Shown here one piece after another: positions 21,571 through 32,720 of a DNA stretch of 64,000 bases. Within the stretch, counting starts at the first letter, position 1. Each line of letters opens with the position of its first letter. The notes beneath the pieces are model-generated. The model made no database searches. It was given only the letters and a program-made list of their open reading frames with translations, and had not been told where the DNA came from. This DNA comes from Siphlonurus alternatus (lineage: Eukaryota; Arthropoda; Insecta; Ephemeroptera; Siphlonuridae): assembly GCA_949825025.1 (NCBI GenBank), contig OX463779.1:29850539-29914538 (forward strand), written 5' to 3'. The translations under genes and the position numbers were made by a program.

Positions 21571-24500
21571 CTAGGGAACGAAGTGTACGTCGTGCCAGTT
21601 ACTGACACATCACAGATTATAGGTAACAACATCCTTTAAATGAATCCGTAAAAAAATTTCATGAAACCAGGGGACAAAGGAACAAAAAAATTTTGTCTTG
21701 GAGGTGGAAATTTATTAAAAAAACCAACGATCCTCGGTATAAAATAATTTCTAGGGAACGAAATAAACATCGTGCCAGTTACTGACACATCACAGATTAT
21801 AGGTAACAACATCCTTTAAATGAATCCGTAAAAAAATTTCATGAAACCAGGGGATAAAGGAACAATTTTGACTTGGAGGTGGAAATTTATTAAAAAAAAA
21901 TCAACGATCCTCGGTACAAAAAAATTTCTAGAGAACGAAGTGTACGTCGTGCCAGTTACTGACACATCACAGATTATAGGTAACAACATCCTTTAAATGA
22001 ATCCGTAAAAAAATTTGATGAAACCAGGGGATAAAGGAACAATTTTGTCTTGGAGGTGGAAATTTATTAAAAAAAATCAACGATCCTCGGTATAAAAAAA
22101 TTTCTAGGGAACGAAGTGTACGTCGTGCCGGTTACTGACACATCACAGATTATAGGTAACAACATACTTTAAATGAATCCGTAAAAAAATTTGATGAAAC
22201 CAGGGGATAAAGGAACAATTTTGTCTTGGAGGTGGAAATTTATTAAAAAAAACAACGATCCTCGGTATAAAATAATTTCTAGGGAACGAAGTGTACGTCG
22301 TGCCGGTTACTGACACATCACAGATTATAGGTAACAACATCCTTTAAATGAATCCGTAAAAAAATTTGATGAAACCAGGGGATAAAGGAACAATTTTGTC
22401 TTGGAGGTGGAAATTTATTAAAAAAATCAACGATCCTCGGTATAAAAAAATTTCTAGGGAACGAAGTGTACGTCGTGCCGGTTACTGACACATCACAGAT
22501 TATAGGTAACAACATACTTTAAATGAATCCGTAAAAAAATTTGATGAAACCAGGGGATAAAGGAACAATTTTGTCTTGGAGGTGGAAATTTATTAAAAAA
22601 ATCAACGATCCTCGGTATAAAATAATTTCTAGGGAACGAAGTGTACGTCGTGCCGGTTACTGACACATCACAGATTATAGGTAACAACATCCTTTAAATG
22701 AATCCGTAAAAAAAATTGATGAAACCAGGGGATAAAGGAACAATTTTGTCTTGGAGGTGGAAATTTAATAAAAAAAATCAACGATCCTCGGTATAAAAAA
22801 ATTTCTAGGGAACGAATTAAATGTACGTCGTGCCAGTTACTGACACATCACAGATTATAGGTAACAACATCCTTTAAATGAATCCGTAAAAAAATTTGAT
22901 GAAACCAGGGGATAAAGGAGCAATTTTGTCTTGGAGGTGGAAATTTATTAAAAAAATCAACGATCCTCGGTATAAAAAAATTTCTAGGGAACGAAGTCAA
23001 CGTCGTGCCAGTTACTGACACATCACAGATTATAGGTAACAACATCCTTTAAATGAATCCGTAAAAGAATTTCATGAAACCAGGGGATAAAGGAACAATT
23101 TTGTCTTGGAGGTGGAAATTTAATAAAAAAAATCAACGATCCTCGGTATAAAAAAATTTCTAGGGAACGAAGTATACGTCGTGCCAGTTACTGACACATC
23201 ACAGATTATAGGTAACAACATCCTTTAAATGAATCCATAAAAAAATTTCATGAAACCAGGGAATAAAGGAACAATTTTGACTTGGAGGTGGAAATTTATT
23301 AAAAAAAATCAACGATCCTCAGTATAAAAAAATTTCTAGGGAACGAAGTGTACGTTGTGCCGGTTACTGTCACATCACAGATTATAGGTAACAAAATTCT
23401 TTAAATGAATCCTTAAAAAAATTTCATGAAACCAGGGGATAAAGGAACAATTTTGACTTGGAGGTGGAAATTTATTTAAAAAAATCAACGATCCTCGGTA
23501 TAAAAAAATTTCTAGGGAACGAAGTGTACGTCGTGCCAGTTACTGACACATCACAGATTATAGGTAACAACATCTTTTAAATGAATCCGTAAAAAAATTT
23601 GATGAAACCAGGGGATAAAGGAACAATTTTGTCTTGGAGGTGGAAATTTATTAAAAAAATCAACGATCCTCAGTATAAAAAAATTTCTAGGGAACGAAGT
23701 GTACGTCGTGCCAGTTACTGACACATCACAAATTATAGGTAACAACATCCTTTAAATGAATCCGTAAAAAAATTTCATGAAACCAGGGGATAAAGGAACA
23801 ATTTTGACTTGGAGGTGGAAATTTATTAAAAAAAATCAACGATCCTCGGTATAAAAAAATTTCTAGGGAACGAAGTGTACGTCGTGCCAGTTACTGACAC
23901 ATCACAAATTATAGGTAACAACATCCATTAAATGAATCCGTAAAAAAATTTCATGAAACCAGGGGATAAAGGAACAAATTTGACTTGGAGGTGGAAATTT
24001 ATTAAAAAAAATCAACGATCCTCGGTAAAAAAAAATTTCTAGGGAACGAAGTAAACGTCGTGCCAGTTACTGACACATCACAGATTATAGGTAACAACAT
24101 TCTTTAAATGAATCCTTAAAAAAATTTCATGAAACCAGGGGATAAAGGAACAATTTTGACTTGGAGGTGGAAATTTATTAAAAAAATCAACGATCCTCGG
24201 TAAAAAAAATTTCTAGAGAACGAAGTGTACGTCGTGCCAGTTACTGACACATCACAAATTATAGGTAACAACATCCTTTAAATGAATCCGTAAAAAAATT
24301 TCATGAAACCAGGGGATAAAGGAACAATTTTGTTTTGGAGGTGGAAATTTATTAAAAAAATCAACGATCCTCGGTATAAAAAAATTTCTAGGGAACGAAG
24401 TGTACGTTGTGCCAGTTACTGACACATCACAAATTATAGGTAAAAACATCCTTTAAATGAATCCGTAAAAAAATTACATGAAACCAGGGGATAAAGGAAC

Positions 24501-24714
24501 AATTTTGTCTTGGAGGTGGAAATTTAATTAAAAAAATCAACGATCCTCGGTATAAAAAAATTTCTAGGGAACGATGTGTACGTCGTGCCGGTTACTGACA
24601 CATCACAGATTATAGGTAACAACATTCTTTAAATGAATCCGTAAAAAAATTTCATGAAACCAGGGGATAAAGGAACAATTTTGACTTGGAGGTGGAAATT
24701 TATTAAAAAAAATC
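21571..24714 (+). repeat. 175-bp satellite array, forward orientation, about 18 units
   Basis: Each unit runs from CTAGGGAACGAAGTGTACG through GTGCCAGTTACTGACACATC, ATGAAACCAGGGGATAAAGG and ACTTGGAGGTGGAAATTT to AACGATCCTCGGTATAAA. Starts at 21571, 21751, 21929, 22104, 22279 and so on give a period of 175-180 bp. Units are highly similar, varying mainly at T/C positions and homopolymer lengths, as in a recently homogenised tandem array. Confidence 0.95.
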
Positions 24715-24716
24715 AA

Positions 24717-27700
24717 AAATCAGGATCGTTGATTTTTTTTAATAAATTTCCACCTCCAAGTCAAAATTGTTCCTTTATCCCCTGGTTTCATGAAATTTTT
24801 TTACGGATTCATTTAAAAGATGTTGTTACCTATAATCTGTGATGTGACAGTAACTGGCACGACGTTTATTTCGTTCCCTAGAAATTTTTTTATACCGAGG
24901 ATCGTTGATTTTTTTTTAATAAATTTCCACCTCCAAGTCAAAATTGTTCCTTTATCCCCTGGTTTCATGAAATTTTTTTACGGATTCATTTAAAAGATGT
25001 TGTTACTTATAATCTGTGATGTGTCAGTAACAGGCACGACGTTTACTTCGTTCCCTAGAAATTTTTTTATACCGAGGATCGTTGATTTTTTTAATAAATT
25101 TCCACCTCCAAGACAAAATTGTTCCTTTATCCCCTGGTTTCATGAAATTTTTTTACGGATTCATTTAAAAGATGTTGTTACCTATAATCTGTGATGTGTC
25201 AGTAACTGGCACGACGTTTATTTCGTTACCTAGAAATTTTTTTATACCGAGGATCGTTGATTTTTTTTAATAAATTTCCATCTCCAAGTCAAAATTGTTC
25301 CTTTATCCCCTGGTTTCATGAAATTTTTTTACGGATTCATTTAAAGGATGTTGTTACCTATAATCTGTGATGTGTCAGTAACTGGCACGACGTTTACTTC
25401 GTTCCCTAGAAATTTTTTTATACCGAGGATCGTTGATTTTTTTAATTAAATTTCCACCTCCAAGACAAAATTGTTCCTTTATCCCCTGGTTTCATGTAAT
25501 TTTTTTACGGATTCATTTAAAGGATGTTTTTACCTATAATTTGTGATGTGTCAGTAACTGGCACAACGTACACTTCGTTCCCTAGAAATTTTTTTATACC
25601 GAGGATCGTTGATTTTTTTAATAAATATCCACCTCCAAGACAAAATTGTTCCTTTATCCCCTGGTTTCATCAAATTTTTTTACGGATTCATTTAAAGGAT
25701 GTTGTTACCTATAATTTGTGATGTGTCAGTAACTGGCACGACGTTTATTTCGTTCCCTAGAAATTTTTTTATACCGAGGATCGTTGATTTTTTTAATAAA
25801 TTTCCACCTCCAAGACAAAATTGTTCCTTTATCCCCTGGTTTCATGAAATTTTTTTACGGATTCATTTAAAGGATGTTGTTACCTATAATCTGTGATGTG
25901 TCAGTAACTGGCACGACGTTTACTTTGTTCCCTAGAAATTTTTTTATACCGAGGATCGTTGATTTTTTTTATTAAATTTCCACCTCCAAGACAAAATTGT
26001 TCCTTTATCCCCTGGTTTCATCAAATTTTTTTACGGATTCATTTAAAGAATGTTGTTACCTATAATCTGTGATGTGTCAGTAACTGGCACAACGTTTATT
26101 TCGTTCCCTAGAAATTTTTTTATACCGAGGATCGTTGATTTTTTTTAATAAATTTCCACCTCCAAGACAAAATTGTTCCTTTATCCCCTGGTTTCATCAA
26201 ATTTTTTTACGGATTCATTTAAAGTATGTTGTTACCTATAATCTGTGATGTGTCAGTAACTGGCATGACGTTTATTTCGTTCCCTAGAAATTTTTTTATA
26301 CCGAGGATCGTTGATTTTTTTTAATAAATTTCCACCTCCAAGACAGAATTGTTCCTTTATCCCCTGGTTTCATCAAATTTTTTTACGGATTTATTTAAAG
26401 GATGTTGTTACCTATAATCTGTAATGTGTCAGTAACTGGCACGACGTTTATTTTGTTCCCTAGAAATTTTTTTATACCGAGGATCGTTGATTTTTTTAAA
26501 TAAATTTCCACCTCCAAGACAAAATTGTTCCTTTATCCCCTGGTTTCATCAAATTTTTTTACGGATTCATTTAAAGGATGTTGTTACCTATAATTTGTGA
26601 TGTGTCAGTAACTGGCACGACGTTTATTTCGTTCCCTAGAAATTTTTTTATACCGAGGATCGTTGATTTTTTTAATAAATTTCCACCTCCAAGACAGAAT
26701 TGTTCCTTTATCCCCTGGTTTCATCAAATTTTTTTACGGATTTATTTAAAGGATGTTGTTACCTATAATCTGTAATGTGTCAGTAACTGGCACGACGTTT
26801 ATTTTGTTCCCTAGAAATTTTTTTATACCGAGGATCGTTGATTTTTTTAAATAAATTTCCACCTCCAAGACAAAATTGTTCCTTTATCCCCTGGTTTCAT
26901 CAAATTTTTTTACGGATTCATTTAAAGGATGTTGTTACCTATAATTTGTGATGTGTCAGTAACTGGCACGACGTTTATTTCGTTCCCTAGAAATTTTTTT
27001 ATACCGAGGATCGTTGATTTTTTTAATAAATTTCCACCTCCAAGACAAAATTGTTCCTTTATCCCCTGGTTTCATGAAATTTTTTTACGGATTCATTTAA
27101 AGGATGTTGTTACCTATAATCTGTGATGTGTCAGTAACTGGCACGACGTTTTATTTCGTTGCCTAGAAATTTTTTTATACCGAGGATCGTTGATTTTTTT
27201 TAATAAATTTCCACCTCCAAGTCAAAATTGTTCCTTTATCCCCTGGTTTCATGAAATTTTTTTACGGATTCATTTAAAAGTTGTTGTTACCTATAATCTG
27301 TGATGTGTCAGTAACTGGCACGACGTTTACTTTGTTCCCTAGAAATTTTTTTATACCGAGGATCGTTGATTTTTTTTATTAAATTTCCACCTCCAAGACA
27401 AAATTGTTCCTTTATCCCCTGGTTTCATCAAAATTTTTTACGGATTCATTTAAAGAATGTTGTTACCTATAATCTGTGATGTGTCAGTAACTGGCACAAC
27501 GTTTATTTCGTTCCCTAGAAATTTTTTTATACCGAGGATCGTTGATTTTTTTTAATAAATTTCCACCTCCAAGACAAAATTGTTCCTTTATCCCCTGGTT
27601 TCATCAAATTTTTTTACGGATTCATTTAAAGTATGTTGTTACCTATAATCTGTGATGTGTCAGTAACCGGCACGACGTACACTTCGTTCCCTAGAAATTT

Positions 27701-28757
27701 TTTTATACCGAGGATCGTTGATTTTTTTAATAAATTTCCACCTCCAAAACAAAATTGTTCCTTTATCCCCTGGTTTCATGAAATTTTTTTATGGATTCAT
27801 TTAAAGGATGTTGTTACCTATAATTTGTGATGTGTCAGTAACTGGCACGACGTTTATTTCGTTCCCTAGAAATTTTTTTATACCGAGGATCGTTGATTTT
27901 TTTTAATAAATTTCCACCTCCAAGACAAAATTGTTCCTTTATCCCCTGGTTTCATGAAATTTTTTTACGGATTCATTTAAAGGATGTTGTTACCTATAAT
28001 CTGTGATGTGTCAGTAACTGGCACGACGTTTATTTCGTTCCCTAGAAATTTTTTTATACCGAGGATCGTTGATTTTTTTAATAAATTTCCACCTCCAAGT
28101 CAAAATTGTTCCTTTATTCCCTGGTTTCATGAAATTTTTTTACGGATTCATTTAAAAGATGTTGTTACCTATAATCTGTGATGTGTCAGTAACTGGCACG
28201 ACGTTTATTTCGTTCCCTAGAAATTTTTTTATACCGAGGATCGTTGATTTTTTTTAATAAATTTACACCTCCAAGTCAAAATTGTTCCTTTATCCCCTGG
28301 TTTCATGAAATTTTTTTACGGATTCATTTAAAGGATGTTGTTACCTATAATCTGTGATGTGTCAGTAACTGGCACGACGTTTACTTTGTTCCCTAGAAAT
28401 TTTTTTATACCGAGGATCGTTGATTTTTTTTATTAAATTTCCACCTCCAAGACAAAATTGTTCCTTTATCCCCTGGTTTCATCAAATTTTTTTACGGATT
28501 CATTTAAAGGATGTTGTTACCTATAATCTGTGATGTGTCAGTAACTGGCACGACGTTTATTTCGTTCCCTAGAAATTTTTTTATACCGAGGATCGTTGAT
28601 TTTTTTAATAATTAAATTTCCACCTCCAAGACAAAATTGTTCATTTATCCCCTGGTTTCATCAAATTTTATTACGGATTCATTTAAAGGATGTTGTTACC
28701 TATAATCTGTGATGTGTTAGTAACTGGCACGACGTACACTTCGTTCCCTAGAAATTA
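24717..28757 (-). repeat. 175-bp satellite array, inverted, about 23 units
   Basis: This is the same satellite as the preceding array but in reverse orientation, beginning with AGGATCGTTGATTTTTTTTA. The head-to-head junction at about 24711-24720 cuts a unit short after AATCAA, with a few bases between the halves. Some consecutive pairs recur as higher-order blocks: 26229-26579 and 26580-26930 look near-identical over two units. Confidence 0.95.
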
Positions 28758-29103
28758 AATAATGAGCTCAACAACTTTTAAAATTTAATTAATAAAACTA
28801 TAGCTCCGACACACATGGCATTTAAAATTTTGCCGCCTTTAATTTTTTAGTTTAGCTAATTTCTTAATAAAAAATCATAGAATTTTTATAAATGACACTT
28901 AAATGTTATAAATACAATTTATATTCAGTCTACAGGTCGTTAATAATCCATTTAACCCGAGAATTAACGTTTTAAAATACATTCAAGATCAATGTGCGAG
29001 GGTTGTACTTTTCCGTGACGTCACAATTCTTTGGAGCTGGCGTGGAGGTGATTTGGAGCTAAGTTATGCACGGTGTAGAAGACGGTATTCCACCGCCGCC
29101 CGC

Positions 29104-29115
29104 TGCGCATGCGCA
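29104..29115. promoter_or_regulatory. NRF1-like palindrome, candidate HENMT1 promoter
   Basis: TGCGCATGCGCA is a perfect copy of the NRF1 recognition core and lies in a GC-rich 60-bp island (CCACCGCCGCCCGCTGC beside it), with TTCAAATTCGCGC downstream. It sits 20 bp outside the right target duplication of the 8.35-kb satellite element, so before that insertion it would have been roughly 300 bp upstream of the HENMT1 start codon. The role is inferred; a plus-strand donor-like GTAAGT follows at once, so it could also serve another transcript. Confidence 0.35.
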
Positions 29116-29160
29116 GTAAGTATTTTTGCTTCAAATTCGCGCTAGTTTTTATTAGAGTAA

Positions 29161-30632
29161 GGGCGTATTCGAGAAGTCGCTCCGATATGTCAAGGTGGCT
29201 GGATAGTAAGGTGGGGACACGGAGCTGCTGCCCCCTCGCGGCCAGTGAGGAACTACAAAAAAACAGTTGAGGATCGCTTTTTTGGATCCAATTTCATCCG
29301 CGAAAAATTCAAACGATGGAACTGAAAAAGCCATCAAGTCATATTTACAGTATAACTGTGGGTAAAATTGTGATAGAAATAAACTCTATGTTAAATTCTG
29401 AAGAAGATAGACTCAATTTAAAAGAATTTTAATGGCTCATCGTCCCGATGTTCATGGATTTCTATTACACCGTTTGAATTTTTCGCGGATGAAATTGGAT
29501 CCAAAAACGCGATCCTCAACTGTTTTTTTGTAGTTCCTCACTGGCCGCGAGGGGGCAGCAGCTCCGTGTCCCCACCTTACTATCCAGCCACCTTGCGATA
29601 TGTCGGAGAAGCTTATCCGTGTTTTTAAAGAAAATCTGCGAGTCCAGATCTGGCGGAAGTCGTCACGCCCGTCTTTCTACCACCAGAGCGCGCCATCAGC
29701 AAGAGTCCTCCCGCTTCTCGCTGCGGCGGCAGCGATAAACGAGAAGAGTGGAAATAGCGCCACGGCGAGGAAATATACAACTAATTGTGAGAGTCGAAAA
29801 GCGTAATCGCGGGAGTTTGGGAGCTGATTATATTCTTCTTCACACAAATAATGAGCACAGAAACTGTCGTAAGCAATTAAAACCGCTGCAGCAACAATAA
29901 TTTAATTAATCCATCCATTTTTATGGTACTAAACAAAATAATTCGCCAAACATCTGTGGGGGCGGAGCCAACTATCATGGGCGTGTCTATCGGTTTAGAA
30001 AAAGTGTTTTTTAAGGGCGTATTCGAGAATAAATCTGTCTTCTCCGACAGATAAGTCACAGATAAAGGAAGTGACGTCACACACTCAGTCCGTCAGATAT
30101 TTTAAAAAACACTTTTTCTAAACCGATAGACACGCCCATGATAGTTGGCTCCGCCCCCACAGATGTTTGGCGAGTTATTTTGTTTAGTACCATAAAAATG
30201 GATGGATTAATTAAATTATTGTTGCTGCAGCGGTTTTAATTGCTTACGACAGTTTCTGTGCTCATTATTTGTGTGAAGAAGAAAATAATCAGCTCCCAAA
30301 CTCCCGCGATTACGCTTTTCGACTCTCACAATTAGTTGTACATTTCCTCGCCATGGCGCTATTTCCACTCTTCTCGTTTATCGCTGCCGCCGCAGCGAGA
30401 AGCGGGAGGACTCTTGCTGATGGCGCGCTCTGGTGGTAGAAAGACGGGCGTGACGACTTCCGCCAGATCTGGACTCGCAGATTTTCTTTCAAAACACGGA
30501 TAAGCTTCTCCGACATATCGGAGCGACTTCTCGAATACGCCCTAAAATATCTGACGGACTGAGTGTGTGACGTCACTTCCTTTATCTGTGACTTATCTGT
30601 CGGAGAAGACAGATTTATTCTCGAATACGCCC
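29161..30632. mobile_element. PIF/Harbinger-like palindromic element(s), terminus GGGCGTATTCGAGAA
   Basis: GGGCGTATTCGAGAA follows TAA at 29158-29160 and 30012-30014, and its reverse complement precedes TAA at 30543-30545 and 30633-30635. A 3-bp TAA duplication with GGG-starting TIRs is typical of PIF/Harbinger. Long arms mirror each other around about 30060 (for example TCTGGCGGAAGTCGTCACG in both). An 85-90 bp half-element with GAATAAATCTGTCTTC appears in the loop and again outside the right arm, so the arrangement is rearranged and not a simple insertion. Confidence 0.65.
29191..29595. mobile_element. 405-bp hAT-like foldback MITE with exact 8-bp target duplication
   Basis: The termini CAAGGTGGCTGG and CCAGCCACCTTG are flanked by CGATATGT at 29183-29190 and 29596-29603. 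The opposite arm of the host palindrome (about 30505-30535) carries the undisturbed CTCCGACATATCGGAG, which proves the empty site. Arms of about 130 bp mirror each other (GGATCCAATTTCATCCGCG). It has no coding capacity. Confidence 0.85.
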
Positions 30633-30879
30633 TAAACTTCATCCTTTTGTTAGGAGTAAAATCGATAGGAGAGTGAAGGAGATTTTTGACCGTGCGCAAT
30701 GTTAGCCTTACGGGCCAAAGTCAAGTTTGACAATTTCTCCTGCAGCTTCGAAGGATTTACATCCTTAATGAAGACTGTCTAAGGGTTCTTTGGTATGAAT
30801 TTTACTTATTTTAATTTTTTGAGGATTTTTAGAAACTGAAAAAGTACTTTTTATGAGCTCCAAATATGTGTAAATCTTG

Positions 30880-31245
30880 CGTTTTTGTACTGGCTTTTGA
30901 TTGGTCGGCAAGTTCGATCATGTGAAATCGATTAGAACGGCGCTATTCGCACGTTATTTCGGTGTAAATAAGACAAATATTGCTATTCGCACCGAATTAT
31001 TCTGTAAATAAGACATTAAAACGCTATTTGCACGTTAAAATGGTGAGAAAGTTGACGTGCGAATAGCAGTTACTACTTACTGTTGCTATTCGCACGTTAT
31101 ATTCTGTACACGATATTAACGTGCGAATAACACATGTAAAGAGTAAATGCTATTCGCACGTTATATTTTGAACACGTTATTAACGTGCAAATAGCACAAG
31201 TAAGGAGTAAATGCTATTCGCACGTTATTTTCTGTACAAATTGTA
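30880..31245. repeat. Cluster of GCTATTCGCACGTTA palindromes
   Basis: The motif GCTATTCGCACG and its reverse CGTGCGAATAGC alternate at least nine times (30943, 30975, 31021, 31059, 31085, 31122, 31148, 31183, 31212), separated by 15-40 bp such as TTATTTTCTGTACA. The same motif forms a second cluster at 51240-51410. Confidence 0.75.
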
Positions 31246-32718
31246 GTGAACGAAAAAATCCCGAGAAAAGAAGAATTGGGACGCAACTCCAGGTCCGATC
31301 ATCTTCTGTATGTAGCGAAATACTTGTAACTAGCTCATCCGAATTCATCCGCGTTATCATGAAAACTTTCGGCAGCCTCCGTCAGATGGCGCGTCGATCA
31401 AGTTTGGTCGATTTGCGCTTTTCGTTTCTCAATTGCTACACTAGAATAAAATGGCTACCGCTTCCGGTTTTATTATTTTTTTTATTTTGCTTACTAATTT
31501 GTTTATTTATGAAAGAACACAGAGAAAATGGGATTATAAATTGTATTTAAGAAATTTTACATTAAAATAAAATATACAGTTGTCACAAAAAGGTCCCGAG
31601 ATCGTCTCCTTGGCACGCCAATCCAATGGGTGGGGTGGGTACAGCGTCCAGCTTTGCCAGCTGCAGCTTGGGCTTGTTTTCTGCTGTAACACGAAAATTA
31701 TAGCTATAAACATGCATTTATAGGAAATTATAATATCATTAGGATACACAGAATGAACGTATAGTGTAACAAAAAATTGTATCTTGAACAAAAGCGATGA
31801 AAACGGGGTAAAAACAATGCCCAATGTTCCCGATCTTTTGGTCACGTACTAACCTTCAGTTCAGTCGTTCATATCAGGATGGCTGCATCTCTTTTCTCGG
31901 TTATATATTGTGGTGATACAGTTCTTGTATTCGCAATAGAGGCTTGTAGATATTACACACACATTTATAACTTATAACTCTTCAAATCATGAAATATAAG
32001 ACATAATCGAGCCGATGGTGAACGCCGAGCCGCAGCTGCCGCCATGTTGTCATACTCGCAAATGGCGAGAGATTCTTTGAAAAATAAGTTAATTGAGTTT
32101 ATTAATTAAAACACATTTTTATGATTGATTATACTAAATTAAAATATTTAAAACATTAAGAAACAAAGATAATTATTATATAATAAAAAAAGTGGGAGAT
32201 CTAATTTCTGAAGCGCAGGGATAGGGTCCGAAGCGTCCGCTAGAGGGCCAAAATACAAAACTTTGAGCCGCTCGGAAAGATGCATCGACCTGGCAACTCT
32301 CCACTTTTTTTTATCTTGTGCGCATGCGCCGATTTCTTCACGCACGCATGTTTAATTAAATCATACAATAATACAATTTTATTTTCATTGTATTTCAAAT
32401 TTCACTCTTGATCTTATTATAGCTACAATGACAACTACTAAAACAGAGTTGTTTGCTTTTTTTGTTTTACGAGGAAAAATAGCATAGAAGGTATACGGAC
32501 GGTCAGGTCGGTCAGGAGGGTAGAAAAGAGAAAGTCATGGAGGTACAGCTATAAAATACTATATGGCATATTAGATAGGAAAAAATGACAAAAATAAGTA
32601 GAAAAAAATAGTTTTGATTGTATATATCCGTTCTATATACGGGTCTTTCACCATACGACACAAAAATATGACGTCACGTGAATGTAGGCAAAAAGCACCT
32701 ATTTAACATGGTAGTACG
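31246..32718. other. Mixed-composition spacer with an NRF1-like motif
   Basis: No convincing gene. Frames at 31185-31550 (plus) and 31534-31845 (minus) lack recognisable domains. TGCGCATGCGCC at 32319-32330 resembles the NRF1 core and lies in a CpG-containing stretch (31990-32340, with GCCGCAGCTGCCGCC), so a promoter of a gene outside or unseen is possible. Confidence 0.3.
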
Positions 32719-32720
32719 TA

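Larger units (their letters stand above)
20725..29075. mobile_element. 8.35-kb foldback element carrying two inverted 175-bp satellite arrays
   Basis: The outer arms are inverted copies: left CTCCAAATCACCTCCACG (20740s) matches right CGTGGAGGTGATTTGGAG, and the match continues inward through CAACCCTCGCACA, the 'acgacctgtagactgaat' block and the 'aaaggcggcaaaatttt' block that borders each array. The ends read CACC...GGTG and are flanked by TAGAAGAC at 20717-20724 and again at 29076-29083, a 7-8 bp target duplication. Between the arms lie about 18 satellite units in one orientation and about 23 in the other. No transposase frame is seen, so it is non-autonomous. The superfamily is not settled. 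Confidence 0.8.

Noticed and set aside
22143..28181. Repeated 62-65-residue frames (MLLPIICDVSVTGTT...) in the satellite
   Set aside because: They recur once per 175-bp unit on one strand, overlap each other in different frames because 175 is not a multiple of three, and have no start context or homology. They are by-products of the repeat.
21571..28757. CRISPR-like or clustered repeat with spacers
   Set aside because: Whole units are repeated with no unique spacers, and the window is animal DNA.
31185..31550. 121-codon frame with a hydrophobic stretch
   Set aside because: It begins inside the GCTATTCGCACG cluster, has no conserved motif and its composition is that of the surrounding DNA.
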